Shown: in pieces, positions 14,063-21,436 of the stretch
Layout of the letters: every line of letters starts with the position of its first letter
Numbering within the stretch: the first letter of the stretch is position 1
Origin: Candidatus Gastranaerophilales bacterium
GTDB lineage: Bacteria; Cyanobacteriota; Vampirovibrionia; Gastranaerophilales; Gastranaerophilaceae
Direction: 5' to 3'
Length of the DNA stretch: 21,858 nucleotides
Assembly: GCA_944323945.1 (NCBI GenBank)
Contig: CALUUL010000029.1
Location: 1-21,858 of the forward strand
Notes under the pieces: model-generated
The model's database searches: none
What the model saw: the letters and a program-made list of their open reading frames with translations, nothing else
Told to the model about the DNA's origin: nothing
Translations under genes and position numbers: made by a program

Positions 14063-15655
14063 TTATTTCGAGTCGCTATTCTCGGAATTAGCCTTTTGTA
14101 ACGAGTCGCTATTCTCTAATTTAACATTTTTAGGAGTGTTATTCTCCATATCTAAAGCAGTTTGGTCGCCGTCTAGAACTGGCTGTCCTTTTTCTGCCAT
14201 GATATCAACTAATTCGTTTTCAGCATCTTCATCTTCGTAGCCATCATTCAAGTCTTTAATAGCATGCTTTTGACTCTTAACGCCCGCTTGCACTTGTCTT
14301 GCAAGAACATCGGTTATATTCTCAACTGTTGGAGTTACATAGTCATTAAAGTGAATTTTGATTAAGTCTGAGTAATCCAGTATACTTCTACACGCTATGT
14401 AGTCTCGCATTTGCAAATATTTATTGAGCAATTCTTTTAAAGTTAGCGCCCATTCTTTCAAATCAAGTTCTCTTCTTCTAAGACTCGTTCTTTCTCTTGC
14501 CTCCTGGCTTTCCGCTGAACTATTTATGCTTTCAAGTCCTGTTAAGCCTAGCGTTGTTGGAGAAAGCCCAGCCTTATTTATCGCAGTTGAAATAAGCGTT
14601 TGCATGGTTTCAGTGTATGCTTGCCAATTGATTTGCCCATGCACCACATTCCAAAGAGTTTGTGGATTTGCAGGGTTTGCACTGCTTCTAGTCACTATGA
14701 CCGTTTTATTGAAATGGTCTAACCTTAAATCGTTTCCTTTTTCATCTTGCGGAATAAGGTCGTCACTTACATATTCTCTAACACCACCCTTACGAATAGC
14801 ATCTATGAGGTCGCTGGCAGTCTCAGTGAGCGCATCTTCAATCGTATCTAGTCCTTGTATATCTGGCACTCCACGCTCACCATGATATAACTGATTTGCG
14901 TTTGCATTTTTCTTGAAAATGACCATAAAATCATCAAATGGCAAAACCTTTGGAGTTAAATCTAATGAACTATCAAAATGAAGTGCACACTCTTTTATCA
15001 AAGATAAATCATTTGGAGCAACATATTTGCCATCGAAGTAAAACTTATATTCCACTACGATTTTATTATCTGTGTTTCTATACCAAATCTCATGCAGTTC
15101 GTATTGAGAGTCATCGCTTGCAACTTCTTTAATCACATATGATTTAACCTTCCCATCAGAATAATTTACTTCTAGATGTTGTGGCTCAATTAAGGTTATA
15201 ATAGGCTCTTTACTGATTTTTGGATTATATGAAAGTCTGTAAGCAAAATCGCCTATACCGCTCTCCCAATAAACACCTTCGGCAAATTTTTGTTCAAGTT
15301 TAGCTTCATCTTTGACTTTGTTTAATACCTCATCTATCTCTTTGTCATCGCTTTGGCATTCAAAGCCAGTTGAAGCAAGAAGATTTACTTTTGCCTGCAC
15401 TATCATAGGACAAATACCAAAATATGCAAATGCTTGTCCTGGTCGATATTGCGCTAAAAATTTATCGGTAATTTCCATTTGTAGCCACTGGTCTTTCACG
15501 AACTTAGGCGCATCAATTTGATAAAAATATCTAATCACTGCGGGGTCATTACTAAGTAACGCTAAATTCCTAGCTAAGTTAAATTCATAAATATATGGCG
15601 AACGGATATTGTCTAATATCTCTCTATTTTTAAGTCTAAAACTATATCTCGACAT
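14063..15655 (-). CDS. Phage portal protein
   Basis: A 530-aa protein in the portal position after TerL. It forms the dodecameric ring at one vertex through which DNA is packaged and ejected. The family look is clear: an N-terminal wing with FGICPMIVQAKVNLLAS, a central GERGVPDIQGLDTIEDALTE segment (portal clip/stem entry), the tunnel-helix region ETMQTLISTAINKAGLSP, and SSAESQEARERTSLRRRELD typical of SPP1 gp6-like portals. It is much longer than phi29 gp10 (about 309 aa). The C-terminus is polar with two ENSDS repeats. AAGGAG precedes the ATG, three bases after the previous stop. Confidence 0.92.
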   Translation of the reverse strand: MSRYSFRLKNREILDNIRSPYIYEFNLARNLALLSNDPAVIRYFYQIDAPKFVKDQWLQMEITDKFLAQYRPGQAFAYFGICPMIVQAKVNLLASTGFECQSDDKEIDEVLNKVKDEAKLEQKFAEGVYWESGIGDFAYRLSYNPKISKEPIITLIEPQHLEVNYSDGKVKSYVIKEVASDDSQYELHEIWYRNTDNKIVVEYKFYFDGKYVAPNDLSLIKECALHFDSSLDLTPKVLPFDDFMVIFKKNANANQLYHGERGVPDIQGLDTIEDALTETASDLIDAIRKGGVREYVSDDLIPQDEKGNDLRLDHFNKTVIVTRSSANPANPQTLWNVVHGQINWQAYTETMQTLISTAINKAGLSPTTLGLTGLESINSSAESQEARERTSLRRRELDLKEWALTLKELLNKYLQMRDYIACRSILDYSDLIKIHFNDYVTPTVENITDVLARQVQAGVKSQKHAIKDLNDGYEDEDAENELVDIMAEKGQPVLDGDQTALDMENNTPKNVKLENSDSLQKANSENSDSK

Positions 15656-15657
15656 CT

Positions 15658-15891
15658 CTACTCCTTAATATCGCTATAAAACAACTTGTCATTAAAGTGT
15701 TTTTGTGATTTATTTGTCATTTTTTGATAATTTTTTAATTGTGTAATCGTTTGAATTGATTCTGGAATTTCATTTGGTATTTCTTCTTGTTGTTCATCTA
15801 AGCACCAACCATTCGGTTTATACACCTTTTCAAATAACGCCTCATCTACTATATTTCGTATTTTCCCTTTGATTATCCTTACGCTTGCCAC
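15658..15891 (-). CDS. Small conserved-type phage protein between TerL and portal
   Basis: A 77-aa protein beginning MASVRIIKGKIRNIVDEALFEKVYKPNGWCL. The VYKPNGWCL phrase is common in small uncharacterised phage proteins next to terminase and portal genes. The rest is hydrophilic. It starts with GTG at 15891, inside the last codons of terL (13-bp overlap), with GGAG upstream, so the two are probably coupled. Function unknown; a packaging or portal-assembly helper is the natural guess. Confidence 0.75.
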   Translation of the reverse strand: MASVRIIKGKIRNIVDEALFEKVYKPNGWCLDEQQEEIPNEIPESIQTITQLKNYQKMTNKSQKHFNDKLFYSDIKE

Positions 15892-17261
15892 CTTATATTT
15901 CTCCTTTCTTGTCTAACAAGATAATTCCAATTTTCTGTTAGTCCATATGTTAGGCTGTCCGATATATCATTATCTTGCACACCTAGGTCAAGTTCTTTTC
16001 CATCTTCATCTAACAAAATCCTAGTGTGTGCGTTGTATGAGTTTAACACTCTATCGCTCCAAAGCAACCTTTCTTGGACTAATAGTTGCTGTTTTAATTC
16101 ACATCGCGAAACCAAATTCATTCCGGTTGCTGTGTGCTTAACTGCTCCCTTAATAGTAATTGTTGGAAACTTATTTTTCTCAGTCCAGGTGTTGATTAAA
16201 ATACTTTCCGCGCTATCTATAATGACCTTTGTGAATTTATACATGTAATTAACCCACCACCATTCCATCTTCTTTTCACATTCTTCAATTATGGCATCAT
16301 GTGAAATGGCTGGCATTAACCAACAATCAAGCACAATCACTCTCTGATATCCTTTCGAAAACCCTGTCAATGTTGCTACCGTAGATGCTTTGCTTGTGTC
16401 ATCTATATGCCTATTTGAGCCTACATCGACACTTAATACTATCTCTTGCAGATTATCAAGTATGATGTCATCAAATGACCTTAAATGGATATATTTGTCC
16501 ATAAGGCTTGCATACGCCGCACCTTCAACAAATCCGCGACAACCAAGTATTTTTGAGTAATAATAAAAAGAGTTTTTAGGATATAACTCTTTCAATCGTT
16601 CTCTTTCTATATCTGTTAAATGTGGCGCATCATCTTCTAGGTTAAAATGGTAGTAGTGCATATATAGCTTATCTTCAACCATGTCCGCAAGTTCTATTGA
16701 TGGAACAGTATCTTTAAACATCACTTTTGCGTGATTAACAAATTCAGTGTAAAACTCCTGTGTTGGTAAGCCACCATTAGTAGTGGCAATAAGTTTACAC
16801 TTTCTCGAAAATGCACGCCCAAAAGCCTCTCTAATGCAGTCTATGTGAAGAACTGATAACTCTTCAAGCCACAAGCCATCTGGATTAGAACCTAAAATTT
16901 TACTCCAAGCATTTTTATTATCAGCACCAACAATATAAACATTTTTATCACCATATAATCCGTGAAAAGTGAATTGTAATCCACCTTTTGGAGACATGAC
17001 CGCTTCCTCTCGGCTAAAATCGAATAAATTATAAAAACTATCTTTGTTATCAATAATATTTCTTGCACCTGTTCCCATGTCCTTAAAGATAAGATAAAAC
17101 TGAGTTTCATCTGCTGGAGCGTTTAATATCCAGTCAACAAACTTTTGCCCAGCAACTAATGTTTTTGAGCAACCTGTCGCACCAGTAAGAATTAAAATCT
17201 GAGCATCATCATTCATAACTGCTCGCATCTTGTCAGTCCAGATAATATCAGTTATCTTCAA
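15879..17261 (-). CDS. terL: Terminase large subunit
   Basis: A 460-aa DNA-packaging motor ATPase and nuclease. Walker A is GATGCSKT (27-34), a deviant form usual in terminases. The Walker B-like segment is GLWLEE (129-134), and motif III is ATTN (159-162). The RNase H-like nuclease half shows VLSVDVGS with D279, VIIDSAE with D349, and VQDNDISDSLTYG with D430/D432/D435. The start is TTG at 17261, just inside the end of the 59-aa gene (14-bp overlap), with CAGGGA upstream; the next in-frame ATG is at residue 12 and would leave the ATPase core intact. Partner of TerS and the portal. Confidence 0.95.
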   Translation of the reverse strand: MKITDIIWTDKMRAVMNDDAQILILTGATGCSKTLVAGQKFVDWILNAPADETQFYLIFKDMGTGARNIIDNKDSFYNLFDFSREEAVMSPKGGLQFTFHGLYGDKNVYIVGADNKNAWSKILGSNPDGLWLEELSVLHIDCIREAFGRAFSRKCKLIATTNGGLPTQEFYTEFVNHAKVMFKDTVPSIELADMVEDKLYMHYYHFNLEDDAPHLTDIERERLKELYPKNSFYYYSKILGCRGFVEGAAYASLMDKYIHLRSFDDIILDNLQEIVLSVDVGSNRHIDDTSKASTVATLTGFSKGYQRVIVLDCWLMPAISHDAIIEECEKKMEWWWVNYMYKFTKVIIDSAESILINTWTEKNKFPTITIKGAVKHTATGMNLVSRCELKQQLLVQERLLWSDRVLNSYNAHTRILLDEDGKELDLGVQDNDISDSLTYGLTENWNYLVRQERRNIRWQA

Positions 17262-17427
17262 GTATTATCCCTGCCTTGTCAAAATCGTTTTTCATTTGGA
17301 TTTTTAATTCTTCAAATTTTGCCCACAACTCGCCCATTGTCTTGTCTTTATATTCTTCGATAAGTTTATCAATGAGTTTGCTATATTTTCGCTCAATCTT
17401 CCGCCTCTTGTCTGTAACTCTTGCCAT
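17248..17427 (-). CDS. 59-aa basic helical protein between terS and terL
   Basis: A short gene with one of the best ribosome sites in the window (GGAGGAG, seven bases before ATG 17427). The product begins MARVTDKRRKIERKYSKLID and is a charged, probably single long helix ending in GIILEDN. It overlaps the end of terS by 35 bp and the start of terL by 14 bp. It could be a small terminase accessory or DNA-binding subunit. Support is the start signal and tight packing, not homology. Confidence 0.72.
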   Translation of the reverse strand: MARVTDKRRKIERKYSKLIDKLIEEYKDKTMGELWAKFEELKIQMKNDFDKAGIILEDN

Positions 17428-17767
17428 GTTTTATCTCCTCCAAATATCTCTTTAATAACTCTTGATTTTCGGTATTGTTTATTGTTGCATTGATTTTGTC
17501 GGTAGGCTTTTCACCAATAAGGTCTCGAATAGAATTAAAAGCGGATACATCACCTTCTTTTGCTCTTCCAAATAGTGCTGTTGCCACCATTTCATATCCT
17601 GTTAACTTCTTGCCCGTCTCACTATCATATTTCATTGCAAGAATGCTTTCAACCGCTTCCTTTAGTCTCTTCTTCTCTGCTCTCGCTTTCCCACTGGCAA
17701 TTCCGCCTTTCTTTCCCCTTTCTCGTGCTTCTTCCGTGCTTGGTGTTTTTAAATTCTCGCTATTCAT
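17393..17767 (-). CDS. terS: Terminase small subunit (putative)
   Basis: A 124-aa protein directly upstream of terL with only the 59-aa gene between. STEEARERGKKGGIASGKAR at 10-29, then a helical core with GYEMVATALFGRAKEGDVSAFNSIRDLIGEKPTDKI (57-92), is the pattern of the Clostridia-phage TerS group that precedes TerL. It binds the packaging site and feeds DNA to TerL. The ATG at 17767 overlaps the stop of the upstream membrane-protein gene as ATGA, with AGGAGG about ten bases before it. Confidence 0.82.
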   Translation of the reverse strand: MNSENLKTPSTEEARERGKKGGIASGKARAEKKRLKEAVESILAMKYDSETGKKLTGYEMVATALFGRAKEGDVSAFNSIRDLIGEKPTDKINATINNTENQELLKRYLEEIKHGKSYRQEAED

Positions 17768-18143
17768 TCTGCTTTCGCCTCCTCTTCCTTAGGCTCTCGT
17801 ATATCTTCTTGAGCGCCAGTGCTAGTGCTATCTGAAGTGGCACTGCTGGAGTGAATGGTCCCGCCCAGAATACTAATATCGCCGTTGTCACTGTCCAAAA
17901 CCATGGGTTGATAATCAGTGCTAAAATTGCCGTTATAATCACAGGAGACCAAAATATTAACTCCGCTATTAACACCCACAGTATCATTTGTTTGTTGAGA
18001 ACATTCTTTCTTAACCACTTCCATAGCCTTGTCCACTTTGTGACTTTCTTTGTTCCTAGAAAGTGGTATATAGTCATCTCGCTTTTTAAATATCTTTTTG
18101 CCAACAACAATTGAGCCATCTTCTTTTTCAATATCATTTTCAT
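17760..18143 (-). CDS. Overlapping-frame membrane protein (candidate holin)
   Basis: A 127-aa frame lying entirely inside the 3' end of the 407-aa gene, one base downstream in phase. Its second half is strikingly protein-like: a basic/Trp stretch (WTRLWKWLRKN, 37-47), two or three hydrophobic segments (about 53-78, 82-95 and 98-112) with INPWFWTV and GPFTPAVPLQIALALALKK, and a basic C-terminus RKRRRKQNE. In contrast the other frame here is low-complexity. It stops a few bases after the terS ATG. The start is uncertain: ATG at 18143, 18137, 18119 or 18077, none with a strong ribosome site; a frameshift from the main frame is also possible. Small size, several membrane segments and a basic tail would suit a holin. 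Being coding is an inference from composition. Confidence 0.6.
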   Translation of the reverse strand: MKMILKKKMAQLLLAKRYLKSEMTIYHFLGTKKVTKWTRLWKWLRKNVLNKQMILWVLIAELIFWSPVIITAILALIINPWFWTVTTAILVFWAGPFTPAVPLQIALALALKKIYESLRKRRRKQNE

Positions 18144-18987
18144 AAGTTATCGTTCCAACTACATTTCGGTAAAATTCTTCCATTATTCTTGTTTTCTTAA
18201 TTAAGCCTTCTCGCCAATCACTGCATATAAAATTAAGTGCTGAAAAGTAAAAAGAAAAGGCAGACGCTGCCATGATAAAGAGTTCAAACACAAGTATCAT
18301 AATCTCGGCTTGACTTATCGTTCGCCCATCTGCGCTCACAAAAGATAGCATTAAAGATATCAATAAAGACATCACAACGCTTGAAACAAGTTTTATGTTT
18401 TTCCAATGCTTTATGGAAACACCAAACAATTTCTTTTTGGAAGTTATATCTTCCTTTGCGCAAATCTCTTCAACTTCATATGGCGCAACAAAGGCAAATC
18501 GTGCTTTATTTAGTAGTCTACAGTCTTTTTTATATCTCTTGCGATTTATCTTATTGACTTTCTTATTCTCTGATGCCTCTTGCTGTGGAACATCAACATC
18601 CATGTAATTCCCATTCTCGTCGAAATAATTATTATAAACAAGTGAACTTCCACTAAGAATGGCTATTCGCTTTTGTTTAAGTCTATCCGCATTTTTTCTT
18701 TCGCACCAAATATTGAAATCTTCTTTGTATGTTGAAATCTCATTCGATGTTATAAGATGCTCTTTTTTTGTCGCTTTTACTTCACTGTCCTTCTGCCCGG
18801 AAATAAGACCTTGTTCGGCGAAAGCATCTCGAATCATTACCCAGCAGACCATCATAAGACCACTATTTAAAAACACGCTTAAAAAGTCTTGTGGTGCAAA
18901 ATTGACTGTGATTAAATTTAAAAGTAAAAAAGCAACAAAGACTAAAATTCCGGATAGAAGTTTTATATATCCTTTAAGTCCTTTCAT
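17764..18987 (-). CDS. Unrecognised four-segment membrane protein
   Basis: A 407-aa protein with predicted membrane segments at about 7-30, 34-56, 199-217 and 228-255, and a ~140-residue charged cytoplasmic domain between the pairs. The last ~127 codons also encode the overlapping membrane protein in another frame; in this frame they read as Ser/Thr/Asp/Glu-rich, low-complexity sequence. I prefer the ATG at 18987, with GGAG upstream, over a TTG at 19032 that would overlap the previous gene by 59 bp. The stop overlaps the terS ATG. I do not recognise the family; its place between the late regulator and terminase is unusual. Confidence 0.78.
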   Translation of the reverse strand: MKGLKGYIKLLSGILVFVAFLLLNLITVNFAPQDFLSVFLNSGLMMVCWVMIRDAFAEQGLISGQKDSEVKATKKEHLITSNEISTYKEDFNIWCERKNADRLKQKRIAILSGSSLVYNNYFDENGNYMDVDVPQQEASENKKVNKINRKRYKKDCRLLNKARFAFVAPYEVEEICAKEDITSKKKLFGVSIKHWKNIKLVSSVVMSLLISLMLSFVSADGRTISQAEIMILVFELFIMAASAFSFYFSALNFICSDWREGLIKKTRIMEEFYRNVVGTITYENDIEKEDGSIVVGKKIFKKRDDYIPLSRNKESHKVDKAMEVVKKECSQQTNDTVGVNSGVNILVSCDYNGNFSTDYQPMVLDSDNGDISILGGTIHSSSATSDSTSTGAQEDIREPKEEEAKAE

Positions 18988-19492
18988 TCTCCGCTCCACT
19001 TTCTTGTTCGACTTTTTGATATTTATAGGCAAACATATTACCTATGGTGTAAATTATGAGGCACAACACATACACGGCAAAAACTATGGCCATACGGCTC
19101 ATTCCATATGACCAGTTTAAGATTGTCTCAAACACCACTTTTTGATATACACTCTCCAATATCCCACTCACGATGCCACATAGACAACTTAAAATTCCAC
19201 ACCAAAGCATGTAGTCAAAGTATGTGAAGGCAATTGTTAAATATGGGCTATATTTCTTGCCCTTTGAGTCTAAGTGTTTTAGCACCATACTTGTTTTGCT
19301 CTGCTTGTGAAAAAACTTGTAAATGAATAATATTGCCACAAGTCCAACAGTCACAACAGGTACCGTTATCTTTAAGCCTTCATCATCTTGATTAAAGTTT
19401 ATTTGAATACCTAGAATCATTATCGTGCAAACAACAGCAATCGTTAGCGCAAGTGCCAGAGAAATAAGCCTTATTTGTTTATCTCTTTTCAT
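18974..19492 (-). CDS. Unrecognised four-segment membrane protein
   Basis: A 172-aa protein with predicted membrane segments at about 8-30, 42-61, 90-112 and 131-155, short loops and a charged C-terminus (KYQKVEQESGAENERT). GGGGGAG precedes the ATG at 19492. It overlaps the next gene by 14 bp and follows the previous by a few bases, so it is part of the same operon of membrane proteins. No family recognised; pore-forming, exclusion or host-envelope roles are all open. Confidence 0.75.
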   Translation of the reverse strand: MKRDKQIRLISLALALTIAVVCTIMILGIQINFNQDDEGLKITVPVVTVGLVAILFIYKFFHKQSKTSMVLKHLDSKGKKYSPYLTIAFTYFDYMLWCGILSCLCGIVSGILESVYQKVVFETILNWSYGMSRMAIVFAVYVLCLIIYTIGNMFAYKYQKVEQESGAENERT

Positions 19493-19499
19493 ACTCCCC

Positions 19500-20057
19500 C
19501 TACACTAAACTATCTAATTTGTCTTTGATTTGCTCGACTTTTACTTTAACTTTCTTAACCCTTTTCTTTGTCGGCTGTTCTGCCTTTTCTTTTAGACTTG
19601 CAACAACTTTGGCTCTATCTTCTAATTTCGATAAAAATGTTTTGTATTGCAATCTCGCCTTTGCTGGCATTGTAGGGCTATCTTTAAACCTAAGTGCTTC
19701 TGCTTTTTGGAATTCGATTTGAATTTCTGCAAGTTCTAAGTTCTCAGCAAGTATCTCTTGCGTTGACTTTTGCGAATATTTGTTCTCGCTGTTGTTAATG
19801 TATCTACTTACCATTGCCTTTTGACTGAACCACAATGGAAAGCCTGCGCCTATAGTAAATCCGTTTAAATAATTCATAAAGGTTGTTGCAAGTTCTGGAT
19901 TGTCGCTATAACTAAGCGCCTTTGCTATAATCTCGCTTGTTTGTTCTGGAAGCGTGTAGTAGCAAATAACAAACGCTGTCCAAAGTAGCAATATAACAAA
20001 AACAACATTCAAAATAATGTCGTAAGCCTTAATACATTTGTTGATAAAACTCTTCAT
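19500..20057 (-). CDS. Membrane-anchored protein with charged coiled-coil tail
   Basis: A 185-aa protein. One strong membrane segment (about 12-34) and a weaker one (60-78) are followed by a helical, highly charged cytoplasmic part ending in a Lys-rich stretch (PTKKRVKKVKVKVEQIKDKLD). The ATG at 20057 shares bases with the stop of the previous gene (TGATG), with AAAGGAG upstream. Family unknown. Together with the next two genes it makes a membrane-protein block just before terminase. Confidence 0.75.
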   Translation of the reverse strand: MKSFINKCIKAYDIILNVVFVILLLWTAFVICYYTLPEQTSEIIAKALSYSDNPELATTFMNYLNGFTIGAGFPLWFSQKAMVSRYINNSENKYSQKSTQEILAENLELAEIQIEFQKAEALRFKDSPTMPAKARLQYKTFLSKLEDRAKVVASLKEKAEQPTKKRVKKVKVKVEQIKDKLDSLV

Positions 20058-20476
20058 CAGTATCCACTCCTTTCGTTGTCAATTTCCTGTCGCCAACTCT
20101 CTAACTGTAAAACTCTATTTTTAAGCAATTCTATCTCTGTAAACAACGATGCAAATTCTTCATCTATGCTTTTTGATAGACTTGCAGGGCTAACCACAAA
20201 TTGATAACTTAATGTTTTAACAATCTCGTTTGAGGCGTTTAAAAAATCTACCTTTAAGTCATTAAGCCCTGTTTTTAACTTTGAAGAGTGTATGCCAAGT
20301 TGGCTGTTTGTTGTGACACCAACAAAGATGTTATTCACTCTCACATTTGCCTTTGAATACGAAAAATCTAAATTAGAGAATGTTAAGTTTATAGTCTCGC
20401 CTTGATAGACATAGATAGTCAACTTGTTCTCGAATGAATTATCATCTTTTTGTGTTAAATCAAAATTCTTTACCAT
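20057..20476 (-). CDS. Beta-sandwich plus coiled-coil protein, unknown
   Basis: A 139-aa soluble protein. Residues ~15-95 look like an Ig-like beta-sandwich (LTIYVYQGETINLTFSNLDF ... VKTLSYQFVVSP), and ~100-132 are a short coiled coil (EFASLFTEIELLKNRVLQLE). The build resembles small fibre or baseplate-anchor domains, and its beta part is loosely like the N-terminal domain of the 1015-aa fibre. It lies far from the tail module, at the head of the membrane-protein block. AGGAG precedes the ATG. Function unknown. Confidence 0.72.
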   Translation of the reverse strand: MVKNFDLTQKDDNSFENKLTIYVYQGETINLTFSNLDFSYSKANVRVNNIFVGVTTNSQLGIHSSKLKTGLNDLKVDFLNASNEIVKTLSYQFVVSPASLSKSIDEEFASLFTEIELLKNRVLQLESWRQEIDNERSGY

Positions 20477-20485
20477 ATCTCGCTC

Positions 20486-20698
20486 CTATATTTGCCCTTC
20501 AATCGACAATCTTCCATCACTATGAATAAGGTATTCTTTCTGGCACGCTGGACAAGTGTATTTTGCCTTTAAATGCTTTCCAACAGTCATTGGACACCCA
20601 CATCTTAAACATTTAAGTTCTCTTCTCATAAACACACCCCTTTTCTCTAAATCTTCATACTTTTCAAAAAATGTTTTAATAAAGTTTTCGTTCTGCAT
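20486..20698 (-). CDS. Small zinc-ribbon protein (Com-like)
   Basis: A 70-aa protein with two CxxC knuckles, CLRC at about 30-33 and CPAC at about 49-52, a four-Cys zinc ribbon. The build recalls Mu Com-like phage regulators, which bind RNA or DNA, but similarity is only in the zinc ligands. It starts at ATG 20698 with AGGAG; a second ATG at codon 24, after AGGGGTG, would give a minimal 47-aa ribbon. It is the first gene after the non-coding RNA, so a link to that RNA is worth considering. Confidence 0.75.
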   Translation of the reverse strand: MQNENFIKTFFEKYEDLEKRGVFMRRELKCLRCGCPMTVGKHLKAKYTCPACQKEYLIHSDGRLSIEGQI

Positions 20699-20748
20699 AT
20701 AAACTCCTATTAATTCGATTCGTTTGGATTTGCACCAATTAAACCGAT

Positions 20749-20779
20749 AAAAAAAGACATACCATTCCGATATGTCTTT
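20749..20779 (-). terminator. Terminator of the candidate non-coding RNA
   Basis: AAAGACATATC pairs with GGTATGTCTTT (one G-U) around GGAAT, followed by seven Ts on the minus strand. Confidence 0.88.
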
Positions 20780-20917
20780 CGTTCGCAGTCAGTGTTACGC
20801 ACCGATTCCTGCTCATCTCTTGCCTAAAACTCGTCAGTCTTAGGTCTTACATCTCATAGTGGATAAGAAATTTATGTTAAATTTTTAAAAGGAGGAGTTT
20901 CATACCCACTTATCCAC
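20749..20917 (-). ncRNA. Candidate structured phage non-coding RNA (~170 nt)
   Basis: A gene-free stretch with a complete RNA-gene layout. Its first nine bases, GTGGATAAG (20917-20909), pair perfectly with CTTATCCAC (20867-20859), enclosing ~41 nt that contain CTCCTCC (an anti-Shine-Dalgarno-like run) and a nine-codon frame, M-K-L-L-L-L-K-I-stop. Then come a hairpin CCTAAGACT-GACG-AGTTTTAGG, a bulged hairpin GCAG-GAA-TCGGTG-CGTAA-CACTGA-CTGC, and a terminator. GAGATG occurs on both sides of the first inner hairpin. It matches no RNA class I know. It could be a trans-acting late-phase RNA or the leader of the zinc-ribbon operon. Confidence 0.7.
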
Positions 20918-20923
20918 GATATT

Positions 20924-20932
20924 ATTGTAACA
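20924..20932 (-). promoter_or_regulatory. Extended -10 promoter of the non-coding RNA
   Basis: TGTTACAAT fits the TGn-TATAAT form with one mismatch. The predicted start, seven bases downstream, is about 20917, the first base of the closing helix. A second possible pair is TTGCAG (20942-20947) with TAATAT (20919-20924) at 17 bp. Confidence 0.65.
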
Positions 20933-20948
20933 TAGAAAATACTGCAAT

Positions 20949-21383
20949 TTAATGCAAAGTTTTATCTTTTTGAGCCAAATCTTCATAGGCTTTATTGTAA
21001 AGATAAAAAATATTGCGTTCACTGTAATTAAAATCTCGAATTATTCTCTTTAACGATTTACCTGTCATGTATCTTTCCATAAGCAGATTTTGACTAAGCA
21101 CATCAAGTTTATCGATATCTTCCAAAAACTTATCTTCCATCGCAAGCGCATCATCTATCGTTTTCGAAATCATTTCTTCAAGCTCCTGAATTTTAATCAG
21201 CCTTTTCTCTGCATATGGAGCATTCTCCCCGCCCATCGTTTTTTCTTCCAACGATGCTGACCTCAATGCCCCATTCAAATTCTTCCACAAAAGCAGTTCC
21301 TCTTGTAGATTTTTTAATCTTCGTTTCGTTTGATTAAACTTCTCAAGTTCTTCCTTAACTCTTTTCCCTTCTTCGCTTAACAT
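20949..21383 (-). CDS. ArpU / DUF1492-like late transcription regulator
   Basis: A 144-aa protein. The N-terminal ~90 residues are helical and charged, likely coiled coil. The C-terminus holds a sigma region 4-like helix-turn-helix: LLMERYMTGKSLKRIIRDFNYSERNIFYLYNKAYEDL (about 99-135). ArpU, RinA and DUF1492 proteins with this build activate phage late operons and sit just upstream of terminase, as here. It would be expected to switch on the operon that begins just downstream. GGAAGGAGG precedes the ATG at 21383. The specific family is likely, not certain. Confidence 0.82.
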   Translation of the reverse strand: MLSEEGKRVKEELEKFNQTKRRLKNLQEELLLWKNLNGALRSASLEEKTMGGENAPYAEKRLIKIQELEEMISKTIDDALAMEDKFLEDIDKLDVLSQNLLMERYMTGKSLKRIIRDFNYSERNIFYLYNKAYEDLAQKDKTLH

Positions 21384-21436
21384 TTCATCCTCCTTCCGAC
21401 ATCAATTTCTTGATTTCTAATCCAAATCAGGTTCTT

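Noticed and set aside
19030..19032. TTG start for the 407-aa membrane protein
   Set aside because: It would overlap the previous gene by 59 bp and lacks a ribosome site; the ATG at 18987 with GGAG upstream is better.
20743..20860. Hammerhead-ribozyme-like core (CTGACGA ... GAAA) within the non-coding RNA
   Set aside because: The CTGACGA lies mainly in the loop of a strong nine-pair hairpin, the would-be stem II has only three pairs, and the GAAA is simply the A-rich foot of the terminator. Stem I would be four weak pairs. Likely chance.
20749..20917. phi29-type packaging RNA (similar length, phi29-like tail knob nearby)
   Set aside because: The packaging motor here is a full-length TerL with nuclease domain, which does not use pRNA, and the fold does not look like pRNA. 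Only length coincides.
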